Shown here piece after piece: positions 43,452 to 51,209 of a stretch of DNA of 64,000 bases; positions within the stretch are counted from its first letter, which is position 1; every line of letters starts with the position of its first letter. Location: positions 124,001-188,000 of the forward strand of contig CAVQYV010000004.1 in assembly GCA_963718295.1 (NCBI GenBank), in the 5' to 3' direction. The notes below the pieces were generated by a model that was not told the DNA's origin, made no database searches, and saw nothing but the letters and a program-made list of their open reading frames with translations. Made by a program: the position numbers and the translations under genes. The stretch comes from CAVQYV01 sp963718295 [NCBI: uncultured Methylomirabilota bacterium]. GTDB lineage: Bacteria; Methylomirabilota; Methylomirabilia; CAVQYV01.

Positions 43452-44705
43452 TTGTATTTGAACTTCTACAATTTTGATCGAGAGCCTTTTCAGATCACTC
43501 CAGATCCGGAATTCCTCTATTTGAGTCCTAAACACAAGGAAGCCTTGGCCGCCATACTGTATGGGGTCAAGCAGAGGAAGGGATTTGTTGCAATCATTGG
43601 AGAGGTGGGTGTGGGGAAGACGACTATTCTGCGTTCATATATGGAAGAGGTGAGCAAAGAGAATCTCAGGATTGTCTATATATTCAACGCAAATGTCACC
43701 TTCGGAAACCTGCTCAAGATGGTCTTTCGGGACCTGGACCTCGTGCCGGAAACAGATGATCCGTCTGAGATGGTAAATCAGCTTCATGAGTACCTGATAG
43801 AAGAATACAAGCAGGACCGCAATGTGGTCCTTATCATAGACGAAGCGCAGAACATTCCGGTAGGAACCTTTGAGAGCCTGAGGATGCTTTCCAATCTCGA
43901 GAGCTCTACCGAGAAACTCATCCAGATCGTCCTCGTGGGTCAACCTGAACTGGAAAAGAAGCTTGATCTGAAGGAACTTAGGCAGCTCAAACAACGTATT
44001 GCCGTAAAAGCGACCATATCTCCCCTGAGCAAAAAGGAGTCCATGGACTATGTCCTGTATCGATTAGCTAAGGGTGGGACGAAGAATACGTCCATCTTCA
44101 CCAAGACGGCACTCGGCATGATCGTTAGACATTCCAAGGGAATCCCCAGGACCATTAATATCCTGTGTGACAATGCGCTCATCACCGGGTTCGGCTATCA
44201 GAGGAAACGTATTGGTTATAGGATTGTGAGGGAGGTTATTGCTGACTTCGGGCGGGAGGAGAGGAGATTGCGGTTGAACTGGCGCGTTGCTTGTCTCCTT
44301 ATACTCCTGCTGGTCGTTTTTGCCCTTTGGGTTTGGTCGTTCACTTATCACCACCCCATCCTCTCCTATCTTGGGGTTCTGCTTCCATTCGAAAGCTCCC
44401 CCAAGGAGGCCTCTTACGAGCAAAAAGCTCCCAATGCCCTTAAGCCAAACCAAGTGGGCTTGATCCAACCACAAACCGGTCCCCAGGAAAAAGGTGGAGG
44501 AGCCTTGGGTTCGAGGGTGGCCTTCCCGCAAATCAGAACCGTTCGCCGTGGTGATACTCTTACGGGGCTGATCGAAAGCGTGTATGGCCGTAGCGACAGG
44601 AAACTAATCGAATCGATCCAGAGCAGCAACCCGGGAATAAGGGACATCAATCAGATCTTGGTAGGGCAGGAGATTACCTTCCCAGAGCCCAAAGAGGTGC
44701 CATAG
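43452..44705 (+). CDS. ExeA-like AAA ATPase with LysM tail, EPS-associated
   Basis: 417 residues from a TTG (MYLNFYNFDREPFQITPDPE), the typical opening of this family. P-loop GEVGVGKTT is at 50-58, Walker B VVLIIDEAQN near 130 and the sensor region VLVGQPELEKKL follows. One membrane helix (VACLLILLLVVFALWVWSF, about 284-302) is followed by a periplasmic tail with a LysM-like segment (RTVRRGDTLTGLIESVYG and NQILVGQEITFP). Related ATPases occur in exosortase/PEP-CTERM and other EPS loci and are thought to link assembly to the cell wall. No exosortase gene is in the window. It is 9 bases from the Wzz-like gene. Confidence 0.88.
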   Translation: MYLNFYNFDREPFQITPDPEFLYLSPKHKEALAAILYGVKQRKGFVAIIGEVGVGKTTILRSYMEEVSKENLRIVYIFNANVTFGNLLKMVFRDLDLVPETDDPSEMVNQLHEYLIEEYKQDRNVVLIIDEAQNIPVGTFESLRMLSNLESSTEKLIQIVLVGQPELEKKLDLKELRQLKQRIAVKATISPLSKKESMDYVLYRLAKGGTKNTSIFTKTALGMIVRHSKGIPRTINILCDNALITGFGYQRKRIGYRIVREVIADFGREERRLRLNWRVACLLILLLVVFALWVWSFTYHHPILSYLGVLLPFESSPKEASYEQKAPNALKPNQVGLIQPQTGPQEKGGGALGSRVAFPQIRTVRRGDTLTGLIESVYGRSDRKLIESIQSSNPGIRDINQILVGQEITFPEPKEVP

Positions 44706-44750
44706 ATTTGGTCGAAACCAGATCACATCCTCTCAATCTCAGAGCGAGCA

Positions 44751-45503
44751 ATGAGTAGAATCTACGAAGCCTTGCAACAGGCACAGCGGGAGCGAAAGGG
44801 GCTGGAGCGGCCCGATCTTCCTTTACTCGAGCCGCCTGCTGCCGCCAGGACGGCAGCAGATTACCCAGGCTTGGATATGGAAAGGGAGATGGTGGGTCTT
44901 TATCAAAGCATTGTTTTTCTCCTTCCCGATGTCACCAATCACGTAATACAGTTCTTGGGGTCGCTTCCTGGAGAAGGCACTTCCACGATAGTACGGGAAT
45001 TCTCGAAGGTATTGACCACGGTTCTCAATAAAACAGTGCTTCTCTTGGATGCAGACAGGAAAAGTCCAAACCAGCAGCTGGTATTCAACGTGAAGCCCAG
45101 ATGTGGTTGGGAAGATGTTTTGGAAGACAGAGAGACGATAGACAAGGCCGTCTACCAGATTGGGAACTCCAGGCTATTTTTGTGTCCTGTTTCTCCTCAC
45201 TCGACACTTGACGCGCATATTTCTGATTCTCCAAAAATGGGAGAGCTTTTGGGAGGGCTGAGAGAGAGATATGATCTCATCCTCGTGGACTGCCCTCCTG
45301 TTGCAGCATCTCCGGATGGACTATCTCTATGCCGGAGGACAGATGGGGTTGTTATGGTCTTGGGGGCAGAGGAGACTCGCTGGCCAGTAGCAGATAAAAC
45401 AAAGAACCAAATCATAAAAGCAGGAGGCAACATCCTCGGGTTGGTATTGAACAAGAGGCGTCACCACATACCCAATTTCCTTTACAAGCAGCTGGGATTC
45501 TGA
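44751..45503 (+). CDS. BY-kinase-like (CpsD/CapB) ATPase, altered P-loop
   Basis: The 250-residue cytoplasmic protein opens MSRIYEALQQAQRER like Wzz-partner kinases. The fold is that of bacterial tyrosine kinases: Walker A' VLLLDADRKSPN and Walker B YDLILVDCPPVAASPDG. The Walker A loop reads SLPGEGTSTI, with Thr where the invariant Lys of GKS/T would be (codon ACT). The C-terminus (NKRRHHIPNFLYKQLGF) has one Tyr and no Tyr cluster for autophosphorylation. It may be an ATP-binding regulator of chain length rather than an active kinase. It is the fourth gene of the export operon. Confidence 0.85.
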   Translation: MSRIYEALQQAQRERKGLERPDLPLLEPPAAARTAADYPGLDMEREMVGLYQSIVFLLPDVTNHVIQFLGSLPGEGTSTIVREFSKVLTTVLNKTVLLLDADRKSPNQQLVFNVKPRCGWEDVLEDRETIDKAVYQIGNSRLFLCPVSPHSTLDAHISDSPKMGELLGGLRERYDLILVDCPPVAASPDGLSLCRRTDGVVMVLGAEETRWPVADKTKNQIIKAGGNILGLVLNKRRHHIPNFLYKQLGF

Positions 45504-45555
45504 GAGCGTCCAAAGAATATGGACCAGTGGTAATTTATGAAAACGCACCTGAAAA

Positions 45556-45574
45556 CCCCGCCTTGTGGGTGGGG
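45556..45574 (+). repeat. GC-rich hairpin, copy 1
   Basis: CCCCGCC, a TTGT loop, then GGGTGGGG form a stem with one G-U type pair. It lies 50 bases after the kinase stop. No T-tract follows. Confidence 0.5.
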
Positions 45575-45684
45575 ATGAAAGGTGCTCCTCCCAAAGGCAG
45601 AAGAAATGTGCAATAGGGACCTCATGGTCCTCCGAAGAACTGTGCATGTGGTAAGCAGTTGAAATTGTTTTAGGGTTCTCAAAA

Positions 45685-45704
45685 GCCCCGCCCTGTGGGC
45701 GAGG
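45685..45704 (+). terminator. GC-rich hairpin, copy 2, possible terminator
   Basis: GCCCCGCCC, a TGT loop, then GGGCGAGG followed by TTCTTT. It resembles copy 1 and also the hairpins found at the ends of IS200/IS605-type elements, so it is either the terminator of the export operon or a transposon-end relic. Confidence 0.45.
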
Positions 45705-46042
45705 TTCTTTAATGCAGCGGTGGCGAGGCAGAATATGCCAGATATCGGGAATTTTTCGCCCGCTCGGAGAGCAGTAGGTCTTCCCACTGGGCGGTCTGTG
45801 GAGGTGAGTTATCCAATATAGGAGCCCATCGAGGCCTCTTGGACTTGAACCGATGGTATAAATATTGCACCGAGGATTAGATGGAAATGACGGAGTCGGG
45901 CACAAATCCGATGGCATCCATAATACGTGTTAAAAACCTGACTTCGGTAATTTTCCGTCCAGTCTATAGAGGGCAAAATACCCTTGCATTGAGAGACTGA
46001 ATGCAGGCGACACGAAAGTAATTACTTATTCGATAGGGGATC

Positions 46043-46126
46043 ATGGAGCAATTTCTGAAGGACAGGCAAACCTACATCGGAAGATTGAAAGCAACCTTCT
46101 TCCACAGACTGGGATCCGAGGTTTAG
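46043..46126 (+). CDS. possible 27-residue leader peptide
   Basis: A short frame with ATG after AGGGGATC reads MEQFLKDRQTYIGRLKATFF and ends RLGSEV, stopping 4 bases before the sugar transferase start. Its ribosome site and tight spacing make translation coupling plausible, but length alone cannot prove it is real. Confidence 0.25.
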   Translation: MEQFLKDRQTYIGRLKATFFHRLGSEV

Positions 46127-46130
46127 AGCC

Positions 46131-47288
46131 ATGCCGAGAGAAGTGATTTCCCAAAAATTGCGAAGAGACCACAGGCCAAAAATTCCTTGCTCATACTCGA
46201 ATAACGGGCTAAGATTTTGCGGAGAGCCCTATTTCAATCAGATACTTCGGCTTGAGGAAAAAAGGACTTCGCGATCCGGAAAGCCATTCTTGTTGATGCT
46301 GATTGACGTTCCTAGTCACATGATGACCAGTTGGGGGTCTGGAGTTCTCGAAGACTTGGACAGAGCGCTGGCTTCCTCCTTGAGAGAGACTGACGTAAGG
46401 GGTTGGTACAAGGACCAAACGGTGATTGGGATCATATTTACCGAGATGACCAAGATAGACGAGGTGGTGAGGGAGAAGATTCTCTTCAAGGTGCACAATG
46501 CCGTCCAGGATTCTCTTCACCTGGAATGGGACAGCGAGATCAAAACCTCCCTGCACTTATACCCCGAAGATATCAATTTAGAACTGGACAGAGGATTTGA
46601 TTTGGCCCTATACCCTGAGTTGAAGCGTCCAAAGCGCCACGGCCAAGTCTCTCTAATTTTCAAAAGGCTGATGGACGTTACGGGTAGCCTGGTCGCAATG
46701 GTAATGCTATCACCTTTGTTTCTATCCATTTCCCTTGCAATCAAGATCAATTCAAAAGGTCCCATACTGTTTAGGCAGAAGCGGTTAGGCTTACATGGCT
46801 GCCAATTCACGCTGCTAAAATTCAGGTCGATGCACATTGATTGCGGTGAGAAGATGCACAAGGATTATATCAAGCAGTTCATATGCGAGCAAAAGAGCGC
46901 CTCAGGGCCCGATAGGGAGGGCGGATCGGAGATATATAAGCTGAAGGACGATCCCAGAATCACGCCGGTCGGCAAGTTCTTGAGGAAAACCAGCCTGGAT
47001 GAGCTGCCGCAGCTTCTAAATGTGCTCAAGGGGGAGATGTCACTTGTGGGTCCCAGGCCACCAATCCCCTATGAGTTTGAATTCTATGATGTTTGGCACA
47101 GGAGAAGGTTACTGGAGGTTAAACCAGGCATCACAGGACTATGGCAGGTTTATGGCAGAAGTTGTACCACATTCAACGATATGGTTCGCATCGACCTCAG
47201 ATATGTCGAGGAATGGTCAACGTGGCTGGATATCAAAATCCTCTTCAAAACGCCGTGGGCTGTGTTAAAGGGCAAGGGGGCGTATTAG
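46131..47288 (+). CDS. initiating sugar phosphotransferase with GGDEF-like N-domain
   Basis: The 385-residue protein has a C-terminal bacterial sugar transferase domain (about 175-385): one membrane helix (GSLVAMVMLSPLFLSISLAI), then KFRSMHID, DPRITPVGKFLRKTSLDELP, GEMSLVGPRPP and KPGITGLWQVYGRS. It transfers a sugar phosphate to undecaprenyl phosphate and so starts the repeat unit. The first 150 residues carry no membrane helices; parts such as PFLLMLIDVPSHM and SLRETDVRGWYKDQTVIGII resemble a degenerate GGDEF fold without the GGDEF motif. That replaces the usual four-helix anchor and could be a regulatory sensor. It stands apart from the export operon and precedes the sugar-modification genes. 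Confidence 0.9.
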   Translation: MPREVISQKLRRDHRPKIPCSYSNNGLRFCGEPYFNQILRLEEKRTSRSGKPFLLMLIDVPSHMMTSWGSGVLEDLDRALASSLRETDVRGWYKDQTVIGIIFTEMTKIDEVVREKILFKVHNAVQDSLHLEWDSEIKTSLHLYPEDINLELDRGFDLALYPELKRPKRHGQVSLIFKRLMDVTGSLVAMVMLSPLFLSISLAIKINSKGPILFRQKRLGLHGCQFTLLKFRSMHIDCGEKMHKDYIKQFICEQKSASGPDREGGSEIYKLKDDPRITPVGKFLRKTSLDELPQLLNVLKGEMSLVGPRPPIPYEFEFYDVWHRRRLLEVKPGITGLWQVYGRSCTTFNDMVRIDLRYVEEWSTWLDIKILFKTPWAVLKGKGAY

Positions 47289-47422
47289 GGGTCTGGGTGT
47301 CTAATTTCTTTTAACCTTCCGGGATCGATACATCTGGATTTATTCCATATAAGGGTTCCGAGAGCCCGGGCAAAACCGCACTGGCAATGCCAATAGGCTA
47401 GCTCGGGATTCGGAGGGAAACC

Positions 47423-48427
47423 ATGATTCGTGTAGGAATTATTGGATACGGCTATTGGGGCCCGAACATACTCCGGAACTTCAGCCATGTTGAAGGATCT
47501 CGTGTGGTTTCGGTTTGTGACAAGAATCCACGCGCACTAGAACAATTGATCAAGGCTTATCCCTCGATTCGGGCGACATTAGAGGCCGATGAGTTGATAG
47601 AATCCGTCGATATTGACGCGGTGGCAATCATTACGCCAGTTTTCACGCATTACGAGCTGGCCAAGAAGGTACTCCTGCAGGGAAAGCATGTGCTAGTAGA
47701 GAAGCCTTTCACGTACAAGGTTGACCAAGCCCAGGAACTAATAGAGCTATCTGAGGGAAAAAACCTTAAGATCATGGTTGACCATACGTTCCTTTTTACG
47801 GGGGCAGTCAAGAAGATCAAGGAGCTTATCGAGGATGGCACCATTGGAGACTTATTGTACTTCGACTCCATGAGGGTTAACCTCGGACTATTTCAGCACG
47901 ATGTCAATGTTGTGTGGGATCTGGCTCCCCATGATCTATCGATATTAGACTACCTGAGCCAAGAAGAACCTTCTGCCGTGATGGCGGCCGGCAAGAGTCA
48001 CTTTGATGGGGCCTTGGAGGATACTGCCTACCTGACCTATTACTATTCAAACAATTTGATTGCACACATTAACGTCAACTGGCTTTCACCTGTAAAGATC
48101 AGAACCACGCTGATTGGGGGACGGAAGAAAATGGTTGTCTGGAACGATTTAGAGCCCGACAACAAGATCAAAATATATGACAAAGGGGTCGAAATAACAA
48201 GCAAAGAAGGCGTTTACGATCTCCTTGTGAGTTACCGCTCGGGCGATATGTGGGCACCCAAGTTAGAGCAGACAGAGGCTCTGAGAATGGAGGCTCAGCA
48301 CTTTATTGATTGTATTATCCACAACAGGCGTCCGATCAGCGATGGGCATTCCGGTCTGCGGGTGGTCAAGATGCTCGAAGCTGCAAACAGGTCACTCAGA
48401 AAGAACGGGGAAATCGAATGCTTATGA
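47423..48427 (+). CDS. Gfo/Idh/MocA oxidoreductase, sugar-nucleotide type
   Basis: The 334-residue protein starts with a Rossmann fold (RVGIIGYGYWGPNILRNFSH) and has the Gfo/Idh family EKP motif (GKHVLVEKPFT) and an active-site segment NVVWDLAPHDLSILDYL. It resembles WbpB/WlbA, which oxidise UDP-N-acetylglucosaminuronate at C3, and it is followed by a WbpD-like acetyltransferase, as in those pathways. A WbpE-type aminotransferase would be needed between them; only a broken one is found downstream. GGAGGGAAACC before the ATG is a good ribosome site. Coupled to the next gene by an ATGA overlap. Confidence 0.88.
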   Translation: MIRVGIIGYGYWGPNILRNFSHVEGSRVVSVCDKNPRALEQLIKAYPSIRATLEADELIESVDIDAVAIITPVFTHYELAKKVLLQGKHVLVEKPFTYKVDQAQELIELSEGKNLKIMVDHTFLFTGAVKKIKELIEDGTIGDLLYFDSMRVNLGLFQHDVNVVWDLAPHDLSILDYLSQEEPSAVMAAGKSHFDGALEDTAYLTYYYSNNLIAHINVNWLSPVKIRTTLIGGRKKMVVWNDLEPDNKIKIYDKGVEITSKEGVYDLLVSYRSGDMWAPKLEQTEALRMEAQHFIDCIIHNRRPISDGHSGLRVVKMLEAANRSLRKNGEIECL

Positions 48428-48942
48428 AATACGTGGAAATATCCGAAGACGTGAAGCTGGGAGACAATGTCAGGCTCTCCAAATTCATAAACCTATATGG
48501 ATGCTTTATCGGGGATAACACCAAGATAGGCGCATTTGTTGAGATTCAGAAGAATGCTCATATCGGAAAGAACTGTAAGATATCGAGCCATAGTTTTATC
48601 TGTGAGGGGGTAACGATCGAGGACAATGTATTCATTGGCCATAGTGTCACTTTCATAAACGATAGATACCCTCGTGCCACGAGGGCAGATGGTCGATTGC
48701 AGACCGAGGCGGATTGGAAGGTGGAGCCGACTCTGATCAAGAAGGGAGCTTCCATTGGGTCTGGATCTACGATATTGGCAAATGTCATTGTAGGCGAGAA
48801 CTCGATGGTGGGTGCGGGAAGCGTAGTAACGAAGAGCGTTCCGCCAGATACCATTGTGGCCGGCAATCCCGCAAGGATATTGCGAAGGAGTGATGAAAAA
48901 GGCGCAAAGGCGGCCGACGGTTCCCGAGGTAGCAATTCATAA
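48424..48942 (+). CDS. hexapeptide-repeat N-acetyltransferase, WbpD-like
   Basis: About 172 residues from the ATG that overlaps the upstream TGA; an ATG two codons upstream is an alternative. The left-handed beta-helix is clear from isoleucine-patch hexapeptides (LGDNVRLSKFI, IGDNTKIGAFVEI, IGKNCKISSHSFI, IEDNVFIGHSVTF, IGSGSTILANVIVG). FINDRYPRA and EADWKVEPT are typical of WbpD/WlbB-type UDP-2-acetamido-3-amino-glucuronate acetyltransferases. It would add acetyl to the 3-amino group. The context with the Gfo/Idh gene supports a di-N-acetylated uronic acid sugar. Confidence 0.88.
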   Translation: MKYVEISEDVKLGDNVRLSKFINLYGCFIGDNTKIGAFVEIQKNAHIGKNCKISSHSFICEGVTIEDNVFIGHSVTFINDRYPRATRADGRLQTEADWKVEPTLIKKGASIGSGSTILANVIVGENSMVGAGSVVTKSVPPDTIVAGNPARILRRSDEKGAKAADGSRGSNS

Positions 48943-48977
48943 GTGTTATGGCCAGCGAGAAAGTGGCATTGAATGAC

Positions 48978-49018
48978 ATTGAACCGAGTTCTGAATTCAA
49001 GGTGCACTGAAGGTCTTT
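48978..49018 (-). repeat. 41-base dispersed inverted repeat, copy 1
   Basis: ATTGAACC ... GATTCAAGGTGCA ... TGAAGGTCTTT type sequence. The reverse complement recurs at 60976-61016 with 4 mismatches over 41 bases. Both copies lie just after acetyltransferase genes. Confidence 0.7.
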
Positions 49019-49045
49019 GCAACTGCGAAAGCGATCAGGTGGTGT

Positions 49046-49212
49046 GGTGCCAAGCCGGTCTTTTTAGATGTGGAAGGGGAGACCCCAACATGGATCCAGC
49101 CTTGCTGAAAGACGCCATCATCCCTCGGGCGAAGTACATCCCCCCAGTTCACCTCTTCGGTCAGATGGCAGATAGTGCTATCGAAAAGGCGGCCAAGCTG
49201 CTGAAAGCACTA
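49046..49212 (+). pseudogene. remnant of a DegT/WbpE-type aminotransferase
   Basis: Two frames together spell a fragment of a sugar aminotransferase: GAKPVFLDVEGETP in one, then after a one-base shift NMDPALLKDAIIPRAKYIPP and VHLFGQMAD in the next. This is the segment between the PLP-binding N-terminus and the active-site Asp of DegT/DnrJ/EryC1 enzymes. The N-terminal 80 residues, the Asp-Ala-Ala motif and the PLP lysine are missing. It lies directly after the Gfo/Idh and WbpD-like genes, where a WbpE homologue is expected, so this is probably the deleted original. Confidence 0.7.
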
Positions 49213-49215
49213 AGC

Positions 49216-49248
49216 CTGACAGAAGATGTAGGTAGCAGATTCTGTCAG
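49216..49248. repeat. hairpin after the aminotransferase remnant
   Basis: CTGACAGAA, a 15-base loop and TTCTGTCAG give a perfect 9-base-pair stem without a T-tract. It marks the point where aminotransferase homology ends. Confidence 0.55.
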
Positions 49249-49346
49249 CAATTGGGGCCTACATTTTGCCCAATCCTTTTTGGGTCGTCCGCTTTGCTTT
49301 TCGTTGCCAGATCACCTTGGATGTGGTTTGACTGAGCGGAGGAATG

Positions 49347-49598
49347 ATGTCTGAAATGATTACCGATAAATTAAGGCAGTTTATTGTCGATACCTTTCTG
49401 TATGGTGACCAAGGGGGTTTGGGAAACGGTACTTCACTGACCGAAGCGGGCATTGTTGATTCCACCGGGATCTTGGAACTCATATCCTTTCTGGAGAACG
49501 AGTTTTCGGTAACCGTTGAGGATGATGAGTTGACCCCTGAGAATCTTGATTCAATCGAACGGCTTTCTCGATTCATTAGTCAAAAAGCTGCAAATTAG
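49347..49598 (+). CDS. acyl carrier protein
   Basis: About 83 residues; ATGs at 49344, 49347 and 49356 are possible, and GGAGG at about 49339 favours 49347. The phosphopantetheine site is GIVDSTGILELISF with Ser about 39, in the family position before helix II. Acidic helices (ENEFSVTVEDDELTPENLDS) complete an ACP fold. It is unlike fatty acid AcpP (DSLD) and is followed 33 bases later by an AMP-ligase, so it probably carries a dedicated acyl or aminoacyl group for sugar decoration rather than serving fatty acid synthesis. Confidence 0.9.
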   Translation: MSEMITDKLRQFIVDTFLYGDQGGLGNGTSLTEAGIVDSTGILELISFLENEFSVTVEDDELTPENLDSIERLSRFISQKAAN

Positions 49599-49631
49599 CT
49601 ACCCTTGTAAAGTATTGGCAGGAGTTCTTTC

Positions 49632-51209
49632 GTGCTCTTACACGACCATTTGACAAGTCAAGCACGCACCCGACCGCAAGAGGTAGCGCTAATCGTGGGG
49701 TCGGAGTATGTAACGTATGAGTCTCTCGACAGAAGCAGCACAAACTTGGCTTGTGCACTCAAGAAACGGGGCGTTGCAAGGGCGGATCGGGTCGCCCTTT
49801 TCCTTCCCAATTCTAAAGAGACGGTTCTGGGGATATTCGCTGCGCTCAAAGCCGATGCAGCGTTCGTACCCCTCAATCCTACAGTTAAGTTCGAAAAGCT
49901 TGCAGCTATTCTCAACGACTGCAGGCCGACCGCCCTCATAACAGGCAACATGAGGCATATTGATCCTACCTCGTTGGCAGAGGGAGTTCCATCTCTCAAG
50001 GTGATCGTTATTTGTGATACAGAGAAACCTCCGTCGGAGGAGAGGTTTCTGTTTCTGCACGATGCATTAGAGCAGGGAAGCGGTGCGCAGTTGTCATCGC
50101 AAAACATAGATATCGACCTGGCTTGTGTTATCTACACCTCCGGTTCAACGGGCATACCTAAAGGCGTCATGATGGCTCACAGGAATGTGCTATCAATCGC
50201 TAATTCCATCATTTCTTACTTGGACAATACTGTGGATGAGGTCATCCTCAGCTGTTTACCCTTATCTTTCGTTTACGGTCTTTACCAGGTTTTGATGTCA
50301 GCGATGTTTGGAGGAACGGTCGTCCTTGAAAAAGGGTTTAGCTATCCCCAGGTCATCATAGAGAAGCTCAAGGAATTCAAGGCAACGGGATTCCCTTTGG
50401 TTCCTACAATGGCTGTTATGCTCCTTGAAATGGAGGCCTTCAATGGTAGGAATCTTCCGGACCTCCGTTACATTACCAGCGCAGGCGCCCAGTTACCTGT
50501 TAAATACATCAAAAAGATGCAGACCCTTTTCCCCCATACAAGAATATATCCAATGTATGGATTGACAGAATGCGCAAGGGTCTCCTATTTGCCTCCAGAA
50601 CAGATTGCTCTGCGCCCATCCTCTGTGGGTAAAGGAATGCCCAATGAAGAGGTGTGGGTCGTTGATGAGACAGGTTCCCCGGTTCCTCCAGGCGAGACAG
50701 GAGAGCTGGTAGTACGAGGTTCGAATGTCATGCTTGGCTATTGGGAGCGGCCTGAAGAGACAACCAAGGTTCTCCGCCAAGGGAGATACCCGGGTGAACG
50801 GGTACTTTATACTGGCGACCTTTTTAGGAGTGATAACGAAGGGTACCTCTATTTTGTCGGCAGGAAGGACGACATGATTAAGACCCGAGGTGAGCGGGTG
50901 AGTCCGGCGGAAATAGAGAGGACATTATTGAGAATGGCCAGCGTCAAGGAGGTGGCCGTAATAAGTGTTCCCGATCCGCTCCTGGATCAGACAATTGTCG
51001 CTCATGTTGTTCCCACAAGCAATGCTAAGATTGATGCGCAGTCTGTTAAGAAATTTGCGGCGGAGCATTTGGAGGACTGGATGGTCCCAAAATTCGTGGA
51101 GATAGTCTCTAACCTTCCTCAGAATTCAAGCGGGAAGATTGACAAGAGGTTGCTCAAAGATGAATTCTTATCCAAAAGACCCATTGGAAAAGATGTCGAA
51201 GGTCCGTAA
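49632..51209 (+). CDS. AMP-dependent acyl/aryl ligase of the EPS locus
   Basis: 525 residues from a GTG with AGGAG 7 bases upstream. ANL-superfamily core motifs are present: CVIYTSGSTGIPKGVMMAH (A3), PMYGLTECARVS (A5), VLYTGDLFRSDNEGYLYFVG (A7), KTRGERVSPAEIE (A8) and the catalytic Lys in NSSGKIDKRLLKDEF (A10). It activates a carboxylic acid as acyl-AMP and passes it to CoA or a carrier protein; the adjacent ACP is the obvious acceptor. Close relatives are annotated as exosortase A-associated AMP-ligases. The substrate is not readable. The next gene starts inside its 3' end. Confidence 0.9.
   Translation: MLLHDHLTSQARTRPQEVALIVGSEYVTYESLDRSSTNLACALKKRGVARADRVALFLPNSKETVLGIFAALKADAAFVPLNPTVKFEKLAAILNDCRPTALITGNMRHIDPTSLAEGVPSLKVIVICDTEKPPSEERFLFLHDALEQGSGAQLSSQNIDIDLACVIYTSGSTGIPKGVMMAHRNVLSIANSIISYLDNTVDEVILSCLPLSFVYGLYQVLMSAMFGGTVVLEKGFSYPQVIIEKLKEFKATGFPLVPTMAVMLLEMEAFNGRNLPDLRYITSAGAQLPVKYIKKMQTLFPHTRIYPMYGLTECARVSYLPPEQIALRPSSVGKGMPNEEVWVVDETGSPVPPGETGELVVRGSNVMLGYWERPEETTKVLRQGRYPGERVLYTGDLFRSDNEGYLYFVGRKDDMIKTRGERVSPAEIERTLLRMASVKEVAVISVPDPLLDQTIVAHVVPTSNAKIDAQSVKKFAAEHLEDWMVPKFVEIVSNLPQNSSGKIDKRLLKDEFLSKRPIGKDVEGP

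Larger units (their letters stand above)
45504..46042. other. intergenic region with two related hairpins
   Basis: About 540 bases with no supported gene. It carries two similar GC-rich hairpins (45556-45574 and 45685-45704). A 196-codon leftward frame overlaps the kinase gene and looks like a shadow. The rest, AT-richer, probably holds the promoter of the sugar transferase. Confidence 0.4.

Noticed and set aside
45327-45917. 196-codon minus-strand frame
   Set aside because: Overlaps the 3' end of the kinase-like gene and the hairpins; Pro/Ser/His/Cys-rich, shadow-like.
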